A stretch of DNA of 64,000 nt from Halobacteriales archaeon QS_1_69_70 (GCA_003021005.1 PXRI01000013.1:62001-126000), one strand, 5' to 3'. Positions 47,673 to 58,165 are shown, numbered from the stretch's first letter. Numbers and translations: made by a program. Notes: generated from the letters alone by a model not told the origin.

Positions 47673-49187
47673 TCAGTAGACCGCGTCCTGGACGGCCTCG
47701 TCGAGGTCCTCGTACGCGGCGAGGTGCGAACGCCGCTCGGCGCGCAGTTCCCGGAGCCTCCGCTCGTGATCCGGGAGGTTGTCGGCGACGTCGAAGGCGT
47801 CGACGTCGAGGCCCGGCACCTCCCCGGGGACGGTCAGCCCGGTGGCGTCGTCGACGGTCCAGGCCACCCGGTCGCGGGCGAGTTCGCGCAGGATGGTGAC
47901 CGTGTCCTCCACGCCGACGTCCGTCCCGGGGTCGCCGACGTGACCGGTGTTGAGGACGTAGCAGTCGACGTCGAGGTCCGCGATGAGGTCACGGAACCGG
48001 TTGCCCTCCTCGCCCGCCGGGCCGACGATGAACGGGTTCGTGCCCACGACGCGGACGGATTCGCCGGCCCGCGAGGGGTCGCCCGCGCTGGTCCGGATGG
48101 ACTCGCCGAGCATGAACGCCGCGGCGGCCTCCTCGGTCGTCAGCCGGGCCACCGGCGGCATCGCCGGGTTCCGCGTGATGAAAAACACCTGGTCGAGGCG
48201 GTCGAGGTCGATGGCGTCGTCGGCGGACGCCAGATGCTCCCGCCGGACGACCGCGCGGCCGTTCGCGGTGTGTTCGTCGCTGTCGAACTCGACCGCGCCG
48301 TCCGGCCCGACGGCGACGTTCTCCAGGACGGCCGACTCGTGGGTCGCCGCGTCGTACACCGCCGGCTGTTCCGCGCGCTCCAGCCCGATGGTCTTGACGT
48401 AGAGCCCGTTGCCCTCGCTGCCGGCGACGGTCCCGTCCGGTAGCAGTGCACAGACGTCGTCCTGCAGCAGTACTGCGTCCTCGGGGGGATCGAGCCCCAT
48501 GCCGTGGGCGGTCAGCGTCGACTTGCCGGTCGCCGACAGCCCGAGGAACAGCTGGCCGACGGTCTCGGTGGTGCCGTCGTCGGCCGCCAGCCGGACGCGT
48601 TTCGAGCCGGCATGCAGCCCGAGGCCGCCTCGCTGTTTCGCCCGGAACATGAACAGCCGGAGGAACGACTTCTTCGCCTCCCCGGTGTAGTCGCTGCCGA
48701 GCACGGCCGTCACCCCCGCCTCGGGCAGCACGCGGATGGCGACGTCGTCGAGGTCGGGAACCTGAACCGTCACGAAGTCCGGCTCGTCGTCCGGCGCGGC
48801 CGGCTCGAACAGCTCCGCCACCGCGAGCGCGATGCGGCCGTGCTCGCGGGGCACGTAGTACCGACAGGTGAACGAGAGCGCCTCGTGGCGCCCGACCTGG
48901 CGGTCGAGACACACCATCTCGTGGGTCCGTGCGTACTCGACCGCGGTCTCGACGTGGCCGTAGTCGGTCGCGTCGAAATCGTCGTCGAGGGCGTTCTTCG
49001 TCCGGTCGGCACACCGGGAGCGGTGCACGGTCACGTAGGCGGGCGACCCGTACTCCGTCGTGGTCTCGAGAGTGCTCGAGAACGCCCTGAGTCGCGCCCT
49101 CGAGGGGTCGTACGTCACGTTCTCGGCGGCGGCCGGATCGGGAAGCGCCGTCCGGAAATCGGGCACTCGTAGCCCGGTGTCGGACAT
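47673..49187 (-). CDS. pckA: Phosphoenolpyruvate carboxykinase (ATP)
   Basis: GLSATGKSTLTAHG, LLQDDVCALLPDGTVAGSEGNGLYVKTIGL, VFFITRNPAMPPVARLT. Confidence 0.93.
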   Translation of the reverse strand: MSDTGLRVPDFRTALPDPAAAENVTYDPSRARLRAFSSTLETTTEYGSPAYVTVHRSRCADRTKNALDDDFDATDYGHVETAVEYARTHEMVCLDRQVGRHEALSFTCRYYVPREHGRIALAVAELFEPAAPDDEPDFVTVQVPDLDDVAIRVLPEAGVTAVLGSDYTGEAKKSFLRLFMFRAKQRGGLGLHAGSKRVRLAADDGTTETVGQLFLGLSATGKSTLTAHGMGLDPPEDAVLLQDDVCALLPDGTVAGSEGNGLYVKTIGLERAEQPAVYDAATHESAVLENVAVGPDGAVEFDSDEHTANGRAVVRREHLASADDAIDLDRLDQVFFITRNPAMPPVARLTTEEAAAAFMLGESIRTSAGDPSRAGESVRVVGTNPFIVGPAGEEGNRFRDLIADLDVDCYVLNTGHVGDPGTDVGVEDTVTILRELARDRVAWTVDDATGLTVPGEVPGLDVDAFDVADNLPDHERRLRELRAERRSHLAAYEDLDEAVQDAVY

Positions 49188-49313
49188 CGTGGCGGGGTAT
49201 GCGAGCGAGGACTGATAAGTCCCGGCGTTCCGGCCTGGGTGACGAACCACACACGCCGGGTAGTCGGGGCCGCGCCGATCCGGGTTCGATGCGTCCGGTC
49301 GGCCCGCCCCGGG

Positions 49314-51482
49314 TCAGGCGACGTTCGCCGGCCGTCCGTCCGGCGACGGGGCGAGACAGCTCTCGGCGGCGTTCAGCGCGGCCCGCGCCGTCCCCGGCCC
49401 GACGCCCTCGGGGGCGAACTCGGCGCGCTGGTAGGCGACGGTGAGCCGTTCGAGCGCCGCCGCCCGCTCGTCGGACAGTTCGGCGTCGGCGTCGCGGTAG
49501 AACTCCCAGTGGGTCCGCGGGTCGCCCTCGACGGTCGCCTCGGTGGACAGCTGGCGGCGGACGGCCCCGTAGCCGATGCGGACCGCCTCGTCCGGCGCAC
49601 CACCCCCGAGTCGGGCACGGGCGACGTCCAGGGCCTGCGGGCCGTCGAGGGTCGCGGAGGGACCGTCTCCGGCCGCGTCGGGGGTCGTCCCGTCGCCCGA
49701 CGGCCCCGGCGACGCCTCGCCGTCCGGGGCGTCGCTGACGGCCGGCGCTCCGTCCTCCTGGGACGGGACCGGGGCCTCGCTCGCGCCGCGACGACGGAGG
49801 AGCAACGCCGCCCCGGCCACCCCGCCAAGCAAGAGCGCCAGGGCGGACGCGGCGAGCCCGAGGAGCGCCTGGTCGGAGAGGGTCCGGAGGAACGCGCTGC
49901 CGGCGGCGAGCTGCCGGAGTTCGCCGAGAAGCGTCGTGTCCGTGTCGGTGCCGTCCGTGGCCGCGACGTCGTCCGCCCGGAGGTGTCGCGTCGTGGTGGT
50001 CGGTCCGAGGTTGGTCTCCGGCTCCTCGTAGTCGGCCGTGACCGACCAGGCGCCGCGGCCGCCGGTGTCCCGCGGGACGCGGACCCGGTAGTGGCCGTCC
50101 CCGTCGGTCGTGGCTGTCTCGCGGGTTTTGCCGTCGACGTTCACGCCGACGCGCTGGTCCGGGACGGGCCGGTCGTTCGCGGTCAGTTGCCCCGAGATGA
50201 CCAGCTCCTCGCCGTCGAGGGTCCCCTCGAGGGTGAGGTTGGTCCCGGTAGAGTCGACGGTCACCGGCACGGTCCCCTCCGTCGGTTCGAGCGCCGTACC
50301 GTTCCGCGACACCCGGACGGTGACGGTGCGCTCGCCGTCGTCGACCGTCGCCGGCACCGACCCGCCGAGGCTGACCGCCCCGTCCTCGCCGGTGCGTCCG
50401 GTCGCAACCTGCTCCGCCCCGACGAACACCCGGGCGGGCGCCCCCGGAACGGCCCGACCGAGGACCGACACTCGGACCCGGACCGGCACCGTGTCGCCGA
50501 ACGCGACGCTGTCGTCGTCCACGTCGACGTCCACGGCGACGGGCGACGCCGCAACGACCACGGAGGTGGTCGCGTTCGACGCGAGGAAGGGGTCCAGGCC
50601 GGTCGGCTCGTACCACGCCCGGACCGTCGTCGGGCCCGTCGTCGTGGTCACGGGTCGGTAGGTCGCCTCGTACCGGCCGTCCGCGTCGGTCTCGGCCGTC
50701 GCGACCGTCCGGTCGTCCACCGTCACGGCGACGGTTCGACCGGCCAGCGCGGTCCCGTTCTCGGCGGTCAGCCGGCCCGCGACGACGACCGGCTGCCGGA
50801 AGGACGCGGTGGTGTCCGTCGTCGAGGCCGACAACCGCGTGGGCGTGAACTCCGTCTCCTGGACCTCGAGTGTGGCTCTGCGGACGTCCATGACCGTCTC
50901 GTTCGTCGCCCGGCGCGCGTCGCCGTAGTCGCGGCCCGTCCGGTTCTCGAGGCGGGCGAACCGCTCGTCCAGCGACCCGCCGAGCGCCCGGATCCGGTCG
51001 CTCCGTTCGGTCAGTTCCCGCGCCAGCCGGCGGCTCCGCTCCCGGTCGCCCGTCGCACGCGCCGCCTGGTACTCCTCGTAGGTGTCCCAGTAGGCGTCGG
51101 TCTCGTTCGCGAGCGCCCGCTGCTCGTCCCGGGTTTTCTCGAACGTTCGGGCCGTGGCGTTGTCGCCGGTGCGGTCCCGCTCGACGGAGACGTACCGGTC
51201 GAGGTGGTCGGGATAGTCGTCGTCGAGGCGGTCGCAGGCGACGGCCTCGCCGGCCGAGATGGCCTCCGCGCAGTCGAGGTGTATCTCCGTCATCCGGCCG
51301 GCCAGCCAGGCCTGGACCGCCGCCAGGTCGCCCTCCTCGCCGACCTCCGCCGGTCGCTCGTGGTGGGTCCCGTTGTCGCCGCCGTGGCCGGAGGCGTCGG
51401 CGACCGACACCGCGCCGACGCCCGGGCCGACACAGAGCCCGACGACCACCAGGAGGACCCCGAACGCGTGGGACCGTCTCAC
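49314..51482 (-). CDS. Secreted/anchored Ig-like repeat protein with TM and C-terminal DUF4129-like domain
   Basis: Signal peptide; AGRTVAVTVDDRTVATAETDADGRYEATY repeats; C-terminal TM then RIGYGAVRRQLSTEATVEGDPRTHWEFYRDADA. Confidence 0.8.
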   Translation of the reverse strand: MRRSHAFGVLLVVVGLCVGPGVGAVSVADASGHGGDNGTHHERPAEVGEEGDLAAVQAWLAGRMTEIHLDCAEAISAGEAVACDRLDDDYPDHLDRYVSVERDRTGDNATARTFEKTRDEQRALANETDAYWDTYEEYQAARATGDRERSRRLARELTERSDRIRALGGSLDERFARLENRTGRDYGDARRATNETVMDVRRATLEVQETEFTPTRLSASTTDTTASFRQPVVVAGRLTAENGTALAGRTVAVTVDDRTVATAETDADGRYEATYRPVTTTTGPTTVRAWYEPTGLDPFLASNATTSVVVAASPVAVDVDVDDDSVAFGDTVPVRVRVSVLGRAVPGAPARVFVGAEQVATGRTGEDGAVSLGGSVPATVDDGERTVTVRVSRNGTALEPTEGTVPVTVDSTGTNLTLEGTLDGEELVISGQLTANDRPVPDQRVGVNVDGKTRETATTDGDGHYRVRVPRDTGGRGAWSVTADYEEPETNLGPTTTTRHLRADDVAATDGTDTDTTLLGELRQLAAGSAFLRTLSDQALLGLAASALALLLGGVAGAALLLRRRGASEAPVPSQEDGAPAVSDAPDGEASPGPSGDGTTPDAAGDGPSATLDGPQALDVARARLGGGAPDEAVRIGYGAVRRQLSTEATVEGDPRTHWEFYRDADAELSDERAAALERLTVAYQRAEFAPEGVGPGTARAALNAAESCLAPSPDGRPANVA

Positions 51483-51574
51483 CGTACAGGAGGCCGCGCT
51501 TCCACTCGTATAAAACCTCTTTATGCCGCCGGGCGACCGATGCGTTCAACTGTCGAGTCCGCGATAGGGGAGCC

Positions 51575-52860
51575 ATGCAGCCGACGCGCCGGACCTGGGC
51601 CGTCGTCTTGCTCGCGGTCGCCGCTGCGGTCGCCGCCTGGCTGTTCGACAGGCCGGCGCTTCTGGCCGCGACCGCCGGTCTCGGCGCGTGGCTCGTCGCG
51701 GCGGCCTACGGGTTCCTCCGGTCAGTCGCCGCGGTCGACGACGCGCTCTCGGTGGGGGTCTCCGTGGCGCCGGAGCGGGCCATCGTCGGGGAGCCCGTGG
51801 CGGTCACCCTCCGGACGGCGCCCGTCTCGACGGACGCGACCGCCACCGTCCGCCTCCGGTTCCCCCCGTCGTTGTCGACCGACGCCTCGCCCGCCGACGC
51901 CACCGTCCGGTTGCTCGGGGACGTCGGCGCCGAGACGACCGTGCCGGTCACCGCGCCCGTGGCCGGGGAGTTCACCATCCCCAGCCCGGTCCTCGACGTC
52001 ACGGGGCCGGGCGGCTTCTTCGAGCAGACCGTCACGCGGGGGCCCACCGCGACGCTGTCGGCCATCCCCCGTCACCCCGACGACCTCAACCTCGGCGGGT
52101 CCGACCGCGAGGCCGCCACCCTGGAGGGCGCCTACCGGGAGGACCGCCGGAGCCGCGGCACCGAACCCGCCGAGATCAGGGAGTACGTCCCCGGCGAGAC
52201 GGCCGACCGGATCGACTGGAACGCGACCGCGCGACTGGCCGACACCTACGTCAGGGAGTTCGAGGTCGAATCGGCCATCGAGGCCCGGTTCGTCCTGGAC
52301 GCCCGGACCGCCTCCCGGACCGGCCGCGCCGGCGAGACGCCGCTGGATTACCTCCGGGAGGTCGCACTCGGCCTGCTGGAGCTGTCGCGGGACCGACAGG
52401 ACCCGGTCGGCCTCGCGGTCGTCGACGACGACGGCGTGTGCGACCTGGAGGCCCCCCAGACCCGGCGGGCCGGCTACGAGCGCATCCGGCGTCGGCTCCG
52501 CTCGCTCGAGGCCGACCCCCAGCCGGACCGGCGGCCGGCCCGGAGGCGGCCCTCCGGACCATCGCCCGCTCTGAGTCGGGCCGGACGGTGCTCTTCACGG
52601 ACGACGGAGACCGGCGAGCGGTCCGGAACGCCGTCGACGAGGCCCGCCGCGAGGGCGGGACGGTCCTCCTGTTTCTCGCCCCGACGGTCCTCTTCGAGAC
52701 GGACGCACTGGCGGACCTGCCCGCCGCCTACGAGCGTTACCGCGAGTTCGAGCGGTTCCGGGACGACCTGGACGCCGTCGACGGCGTCACCGTCGTCGAG
52801 GTCAACCCCGGCGAGACCCGTCGGGCCCTGGAGGTCGACGCCGCCGAACTCGCCGCCTGA
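51575..52860 (+). pseudogene. DUF58 domain-containing protein (locus 2), frameshift/deletion in C-terminal third
   Basis: GTEPAEIREYVPGETADRIDWNATARLADTYVREFEVES in frame 1; C-terminus EAALRTIARSESGRTVLFTDDGDRRAVRNAVDEARREGGTVLLFLAPTVLFE in another frame; switch near 52530-52555. Confidence 0.75.
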
Positions 52861-52997
52861 CCGGTCGACCCCCACGTGAGAAGCCGGCGAGACGGCCCCG
52901 GAACGCGGTCCTTCCGGGCCGTCACGCGGGCACCCGAACGGCCGCGGTCGCTGCCGGACCAACACGGCTTTGAGACCCCTGGCCGTTACCCGACCCG

Positions 52998-53522
52998 ATG
53001 GCACTGGACGCGGCGGTCGCCGACCGGTTGCGCCCGGACCGACCACGGCTCCTGCCCGCGGTGGCGGTCGTGATCGCAGCCGCACTGCTCGCCGTCGGCG
53101 GCGACGTGGTCGGGTTGCTCGCCCGGGAGAGCGGGGCGGCCCCCGCCGGGGACACGGCCGGGCCGCTCGTCGCCGTCCTGGTCCTCGGCGCGTGGCTCCT
53201 CGCCGACGCGCCCTACGCGTTCGTCGTCGGACAGGTCGGGCTGGTCGTCGGCCTCGACGGCGGGCCCTCGAGCACCCCAATCGCCCAGGCGGCGCTGGTC
53301 GGCATCCTCGTCGCCGACGTCGCCGCGGCCCACCGGGGCGGCGACCGCGTCCGCACCGCCCTGGTCGCCGCCGCGACCGCCCTGCTCCTCTTCGCGATCG
53401 TCGAATACGGGGCCAGCACGCCCGTTGCCGCCGCCGCGGTCCTGGTCGTCACGGCGCTCGTCGGCTACACGATCCACCGCTACGAACGGCTGCGGCTGGG
53501 CCTCGTGGGTGAGGCGGGATGA
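52998..53522 (+). CDS. Integral membrane protein, haloarchaeal
   Basis: 174-aa multi-TM ORF; ATGA overlap with next gene. Confidence 0.7.
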   Translation: MALDAAVADRLRPDRPRLLPAVAVVIAAALLAVGGDVVGLLARESGAAPAGDTAGPLVAVLVLGAWLLADAPYAFVVGQVGLVVGLDGGPSSTPIAQAALVGILVADVAAAHRGGDRVRTALVAAATALLLFAIVEYGASTPVAAAAVLVVTALVGYTIHRYERLRLGLVGEAG

Positions 53523-54355
53523 GCGCCGAGGGCGAGGCCGGCCATAGCGTGCCCGATCGCGAGGCGCTGCTCGCCAGGATCGAGACCCTGGAGGGCGACG
53601 TCGAGCGGCTCGAGACCGACCTCGCCGCGGCCCGACGGACCTCCTACCGCCGCACCGCGGCCGGGATGGCCGCCCTGGGCGGGGTGGCGCTCGCCGGCGC
53701 CGCCGCGTTCCCCGGCGTCCGGACCGTGCTCGTCGCGCTCGCCGGCACCGGGCTCTTCGGCGCCCTCCTGACGTACTACCTCACGCCGGAGCGTTTCGTC
53801 GGCGCCAGCGTCGCCGGCGGCGTCTACGGCGCCCTCGCCGCGAACCTCGAGGCCATCGCGGCCGAACTGGAACTGACCGACGCGGCGGTCTACGTGCCCG
53901 TCGACGGCGAGCCACCGGCGCGGGTGTACGTCCCGGAACGGCCGCTGGCCGTCGCCGGCGTCCCGGACGCCGAGGCGCTCCGGGACACCTTCGTGGTCAC
54001 GCCCGACCACCGCGGGCTCTCGATGCGACCGACCGGCGGCCCGCTCCGGGGCGACTTCGTGGCGGCGACCGCGCCGGTGCCCGACGCGCCCGGCGGGCTG
54101 GCGCGGGCCGCCAGCGAGGCCCTCGTCGAGCAGTTCGAACTCGTCGACGCCGCCGCCCCGGACGTCGGCGACCGCCGGGTGACCGTCCGGGTCGCGGGCA
54201 GCGCCTACGGGCCGGTCGACCGGCTCGACCACCCGGTCGCGTCGTTCCTCGCGACCACGTTCGCGACCGCGCTGGACCGCCCGGTGGAACTCGAGGTCAC
54301 CCCTGACTCGGAGGGCAGCTACCTCGTCACCTGTCGCTGGGACACCTTCGAGTAG
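53519..54355 (+). CDS. Coiled-coil membrane protein, haloarchaeal
   Basis: N-terminal coiled coil REALLARIETLEGDVERLETDLAAARR, two TM segments, conserved-looking C-terminal domain. Confidence 0.7.
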   Translation: MSAEGEAGHSVPDREALLARIETLEGDVERLETDLAAARRTSYRRTAAGMAALGGVALAGAAAFPGVRTVLVALAGTGLFGALLTYYLTPERFVGASVAGGVYGALAANLEAIAAELELTDAAVYVPVDGEPPARVYVPERPLAVAGVPDAEALRDTFVVTPDHRGLSMRPTGGPLRGDFVAATAPVPDAPGGLARAASEALVEQFELVDAAAPDVGDRRVTVRVAGSAYGPVDRLDHPVASFLATTFATALDRPVELEVTPDSEGSYLVTCRWDTFE

Positions 54356-54425
54356 CGCGCCGCAGCGGTCGAGCCCCGACACCGATGACGGGGAGCCGGC
54401 AGGGTCCCGTCAGACGACGTCCGGG

Positions 54426-55475
54426 TCAGGCGTCGTCCGTCCGGGCGTGGCCCACGCTCCGCTCGGCCGGCGCCCCGTCGGCCGCGACCCCCTCCTCGAC
54501 CGGCTCGGCGTCGGGGTCCTCCGGGAGGAAGCCGTTGGTGGGCGGTTCGGCCGCCTCGACGGCCTCGTCGACGACGGCCGCGGGATCGGTGCCGCGCAGG
54601 CCGGCGTCGGTCTCGAGGACGAGCCGGTGGGTGAGCACCCGGCCGGCGATGGCCTTCAGGTCGTCAGGGATAACGTAGCCACGGCTGCGGATGGCCGCGT
54701 GGGCCTTGGCCGCGTCGAGGAAGTTGATGGAGGCCCGCGGCGACGCGCCGTGTTTGACCGCCGGGTGCTCGCGCGTCTCGTCGATGACGTCGATTACGTA
54801 CTCCTTGATCGGCGGTGCGACGTGGACGCCGGCGACGGTCTCCTTGCGGGCGGCGATCTCCGAGGGCGTCGTGACGGGCCGGATCGCGGTCGCGTCGAGG
54901 TCCGGCTCGTCGTCGAACCGGTCTAGGAGCTGTCGCTCGTCGTCCCGCGCGGGGATGTCGACGACGAGCTTCTGCTGGAACCGGTCCCGTTGGGCCTCCG
55001 GGAGTGCGAACACGCCCTCCATCTCGATGGGGTTCTGTGTCGCGATGACCAAAAACGGCGACGGGAGCTGCTTCGTCTCGCCGTCGATTGTCACCTGTGT
55101 CTCCTGCATCGACTCCAGGAGGGCGCTTTGTGTCTTCGGCGTCGCCCGGTTTATCTCGTCGGCGACGACGACGTTGGAGAACACCGGGCCCTCCTTGAGT
55201 TGGAAGGTCCCGGTCTCCTCCCGGTACACCCTGGTGCCGGTGATGTCGGCCGGCAGCAGGTCCGGCGTCATCTGAACGCGGGCGTACTCCAGTCCGGTGG
55301 CCCTGGCGAACAGGTTGGCGGCCGTCGTCTTCGCGATGCCCGGGACGCCCTCCAGCAGCACGTGACCCCCGGTGAGCGCCGCCAGCGTCAACCCCTCGAT
55401 CAGTTCCTCCTGGCCGACCAGTACCGTCGCCATCTCGTCGCGTAGCGACTCGTACAGCGCCGCAGGGTCACTCAT
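54426..55475 (-). CDS. MoxR family AAA ATPase (locus 2)
   Basis: GHVLLEGVPGIAKTTAANLFA, VVADEINRATPKTQSALLESMQETQV, IATQNPIEMEGVFALPEAQRDRF. Confidence 0.95.
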   Translation of the reverse strand: MSDPAALYESLRDEMATVLVGQEELIEGLTLAALTGGHVLLEGVPGIAKTTAANLFARATGLEYARVQMTPDLLPADITGTRVYREETGTFQLKEGPVFSNVVVADEINRATPKTQSALLESMQETQVTIDGETKQLPSPFLVIATQNPIEMEGVFALPEAQRDRFQQKLVVDIPARDDERQLLDRFDDEPDLDATAIRPVTTPSEIAARKETVAGVHVAPPIKEYVIDVIDETREHPAVKHGASPRASINFLDAAKAHAAIRSRGYVIPDDLKAIAGRVLTHRLVLETDAGLRGTDPAAVVDEAVEAAEPPTNGFLPEDPDAEPVEEGVAADGAPAERSVGHARTDDA

Positions 55476-56514
55476 CGTCGTCGGATTGGGAATTGAGTGA
55501 TTTAACTCCTTGCATGAGCCGACCGACGCGACCGCGCTCCATCCGGGGGTAGCGGCCGACCGCGGAGGCGGCAACCGCGTCGGGGTCCGAGGCCCCTTCG
55601 ACCGCCGGGGCGGCTGGCCGTGGGTACAGCCGGCGATGCCACGCGAAGACGACGACGAGCACAAGTCCGACGAGGACGCCCTGCAGCGGTGGGGAGTTCC
55701 GGACGGTCAGAAGCGCCGAGATGACCGGCGGGGGGTCCCCGCCGTGGGACGTGTCGATCAGCACGGTGTCGCTGCCGTTGAACACGTTCGTGGCGAAGGC
55801 GCGGTTGCCCGGCCGGTCGGCCATCACGTTGATGAACGCGCTCCCGTCGCTCACCACGACCACGCGTCCCGCCCCGACCGTCTCGGTCGTCGCGACCGGG
55901 TGCGACGCCAGGGACTCGTCGTCGTCGACCTCCCCGTTCCGGTCGTCGTCCAGGTACGCAAAGTCCGACGTGGCGACGAGCACCGTCGATTCGCCCGCCA
56001 CCACCGCCGTCCCGTGGTTGAGCGTCAGCGCGTCGACGCCCGTCGTCAGGGGGTGCTCGGAGACGTTCGTCGCCACCGGCAGCGCCGGGCCGCGGTAGTG
56101 GGTGCGGTCGTCACGGAGTGCCGCGCCGTCGAGGCGGGCCGTCGCGCCCACCCCCTCTAAGAGGTCGTCGGCGGTGCCGTTCCGGTCGGCGACCAGGAGC
56201 GTCCCGCCGCGCTCGAGGAACGCCGCGATGTGCCGGATCTCGGCGGCCTCGTAGGGCTCGTCGGGCGCGACGATGACCGCGACCGTCCCGTTGCCGTACC
56301 CGTCGTAGGCGGTCGTATTCGTCGCCACCTCGGTGTCGGCGCCGGTCTCACCGGCGAGGGTCCGGAGATCGGCGGTCCCCTCCCAGGAGGGGTTGAACGC
56401 GCCGAACGCCGCCACGGAGGTCGCGCCACCGTAGACGAGCGTCACCCCCACGACGAGGGCGACGCCCACCAGCACGGCCCGCGGCACGTCGACGTCGTGG
56501 CCGCCGACACACAC
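55468..56514 (-). CDS. DUF4350 domain-containing protein
   Basis: AAFLERGGTLLVADRNGTADDLLEGVGATARLDG, GAGRVVVVSDGSAFINVM. Confidence 0.85.
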   Translation of the reverse strand: MCVGGHDVDVPRAVLVGVALVVGVTLVYGGATSVAAFGAFNPSWEGTADLRTLAGETGADTEVATNTTAYDGYGNGTVAVIVAPDEPYEAAEIRHIAAFLERGGTLLVADRNGTADDLLEGVGATARLDGAALRDDRTHYRGPALPVATNVSEHPLTTGVDALTLNHGTAVVAGESTVLVATSDFAYLDDDRNGEVDDDESLASHPVATTETVGAGRVVVVSDGSAFINVMADRPGNRAFATNVFNGSDTVLIDTSHGGDPPPVISALLTVRNSPPLQGVLVGLVLVVVFAWHRRLYPRPAAPAVEGASDPDAVAASAVGRYPRMERGRVGRLMQGVKSLNSQSDDDE

Positions 56515-56792
56515 TACGGGAGCACCTCCGGGGGGAGGATCTCGAGGATGCGTCGGACGACGATGTAGCCGAACACCGCGAGCCCGGCGGCGATGAGCCA
56601 CGGGATCCGGCGGCGCCACCGCGGCGAGACCGCGACCGGCGCCGTGAGTTCCACCACGACCAGGAAGCCGATGAGCGACAGGACGAAGAACAGCTCCGGC
56701 GTCAGCGACTCCAGCGCCGCGAGCACGACGATCGCGGCGAGCATCCACGCAAGCTGGGCGTGGAGGAACCGTCGGCGGCGCCGCGTCTCCAT
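56514..56792 (-). CDS. Small membrane protein in MoxR locus 2
   Basis: 92-aa, two to three TM segments, abuts DUF4350. Confidence 0.65.
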   Translation of the reverse strand: METRRRRRFLHAQLAWMLAAIVVLAALESLTPELFFVLSLIGFLVVVELTAPVAVSPRWRRRIPWLIAAGLAVFGYIVVRRILEILPPEVLP

Positions 56793-57071
56793 GTCCCGAC
56801 GCTGGTGGCGCCGCGCTTACCAACCTGTCGGCTCGGTTCAGGGGGCACGCATCCCGACCAGACGGCCCAACACGGGTGGGCCTCACGTGGACGACGCCGC
56901 CAGCCACCTGACCGGGCGACCCGGCGCGGCGAGCCCACCCGCGTCGATGAAACCAGAACCGTTCTGAAGACCGGCGGTCCCACCGGCCGACCCGGCCCGG
57001 CGGGCCCACACTGCCCCGGTGGGCGCCTGACTCCGAAGGAACTACACCGCCGCCACCGGGAGGGGCCACCG

Positions 57072-57602
57072 ATGGCTGTCGACCCCGCGTCCGCCGGTCC
57101 GTCGCGTCCCCGGGCGAGAGCCCTGGCGATCGCCGTTCTCCTCGCCGTCCTCGTCGGGCTGTTCGTCGCCGCCGGCACCCAGACGCCGGACCCCGGATCG
57201 AACGACTACCCCGGCGAGGACGAGGTCGGTCCAGATCCGGGCGCGTACGTCGGCCAGCAGGTCTCCCTCGACGGGCGGGTCCTCGGCACGGACCCCATCC
57301 GCATCGAGGTCGAGTACGGCACCGGCGAGACGTTCGCGGTGACGGTGACCGGCGTCGACCGGCCGGTCTCGGCGGGCGACCACCTGAACGCCTTCGGGAC
57401 CCTGGAGGCCGAGGGGAGGCTGTCGGCCGACCGCGTGGTCGTCAGGGAGCCGTGGGAGCTGTGGTACATGTACGCCGTGTCGTTCGTCGGCGGGCTCTGG
57501 GTGGTGGCGCGGACGGTCCGCCGGTGGCGGGTCGACGCCGACCGGCTGGCGGTCGTGCCGCGCGAGGAGCCGCTCTCTGTCCGGGGTGACGGCGATGCCT
57601 GA
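57072..57602 (+). CDS. Membrane-anchored protein, OB-fold-like
   Basis: N- and C-terminal TMs flanking GQQVSLDGRVLGTDPIRIEVEYGTGETFAVTVTGVD. Confidence 0.65.
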   Translation: MAVDPASAGPSRPRARALAIAVLLAVLVGLFVAAGTQTPDPGSNDYPGEDEVGPDPGAYVGQQVSLDGRVLGTDPIRIEVEYGTGETFAVTVTGVDRPVSAGDHLNAFGTLEAEGRLSADRVVVREPWELWYMYAVSFVGGLWVVARTVRRWRVDADRLAVVPREEPLSVRGDGDA

Positions 57603-58098
57603 CGTGCTCACTCACGTGCTCGTCGGCTACGTGGTCGGTACGCTGCTGGCTGTCCGGGTCGAGGATCTGGGTCCCGAGGCGGTCACCGTCACGATGGCCG
57701 GCGCGCTGGCGCCGGATTTCGTGAAGATCAAGCTCCTCGTGCCGGACGCTGTCGTCGAGTCGGCACTCGGCGTTCCATTCTCCTGGGCGCCGCTGCACGC
57801 CCTGGGGGGCGTCGCCATCGTGGCGCTCGTGACCGGGCTCGCAGTCGGCCGCGAGCACCGCCGAGCGACGACGGCACTCGTGGCAGTCGGCGCGGGGACG
57901 CACCTCCTCCTGGACGGCCTGCTGGTCAAGCCCAGCGGGTACGGCGCCGAGCTGTTCGTCCCCTTCACGGTGTACCGGTTCCCCGCCGGGATGGTCTACG
58001 TGAGTAGCGACCGGTGGCCGGCCGCCCTCGCCGGGGCGGCCGCGGCTGGCGCGTGGGCCTGGCGCCGGTACGTCGACCGGCGGCCGGCCGAGCCATGA
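57595..58098 (+). CDS. YdjM-like/metal-dependent hydrolase membrane protein
   Basis: MPDVLTHVLVGYVVGT, GALAPDFVKIKLL, GTHLLLDGLL. Confidence 0.7.
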   Translation: MPDVLTHVLVGYVVGTLLAVRVEDLGPEAVTVTMAGALAPDFVKIKLLVPDAVVESALGVPFSWAPLHALGGVAIVALVTGLAVGREHRRATTALVAVGAGTHLLLDGLLVKPSGYGAELFVPFTVYRFPAGMVYVSSDRWPAALAGAAAAGAWAWRRYVDRRPAEP

Positions 58099-58165
58099 CC
58101 CCGCACGGCGTCCCAAGCGGGCTCTCTTGAGCGCGGCGGGACGCGTCCCGTCTGCAATCCGGCGC

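Noticed and set aside
47989-51576. 1195-aa minus-strand ORF in the track
   Set aside because: Shadow ORF of high-GC DNA: Arg/Gly/Pro-rich, overlaps pckA and the Ig-repeat protein in another frame
49239-52574. 1111-aa plus-strand ORF
   Set aside because: Antisense/alternate-frame shadow of the Ig-repeat and DUF58 genes; low-complexity translation with no motifs
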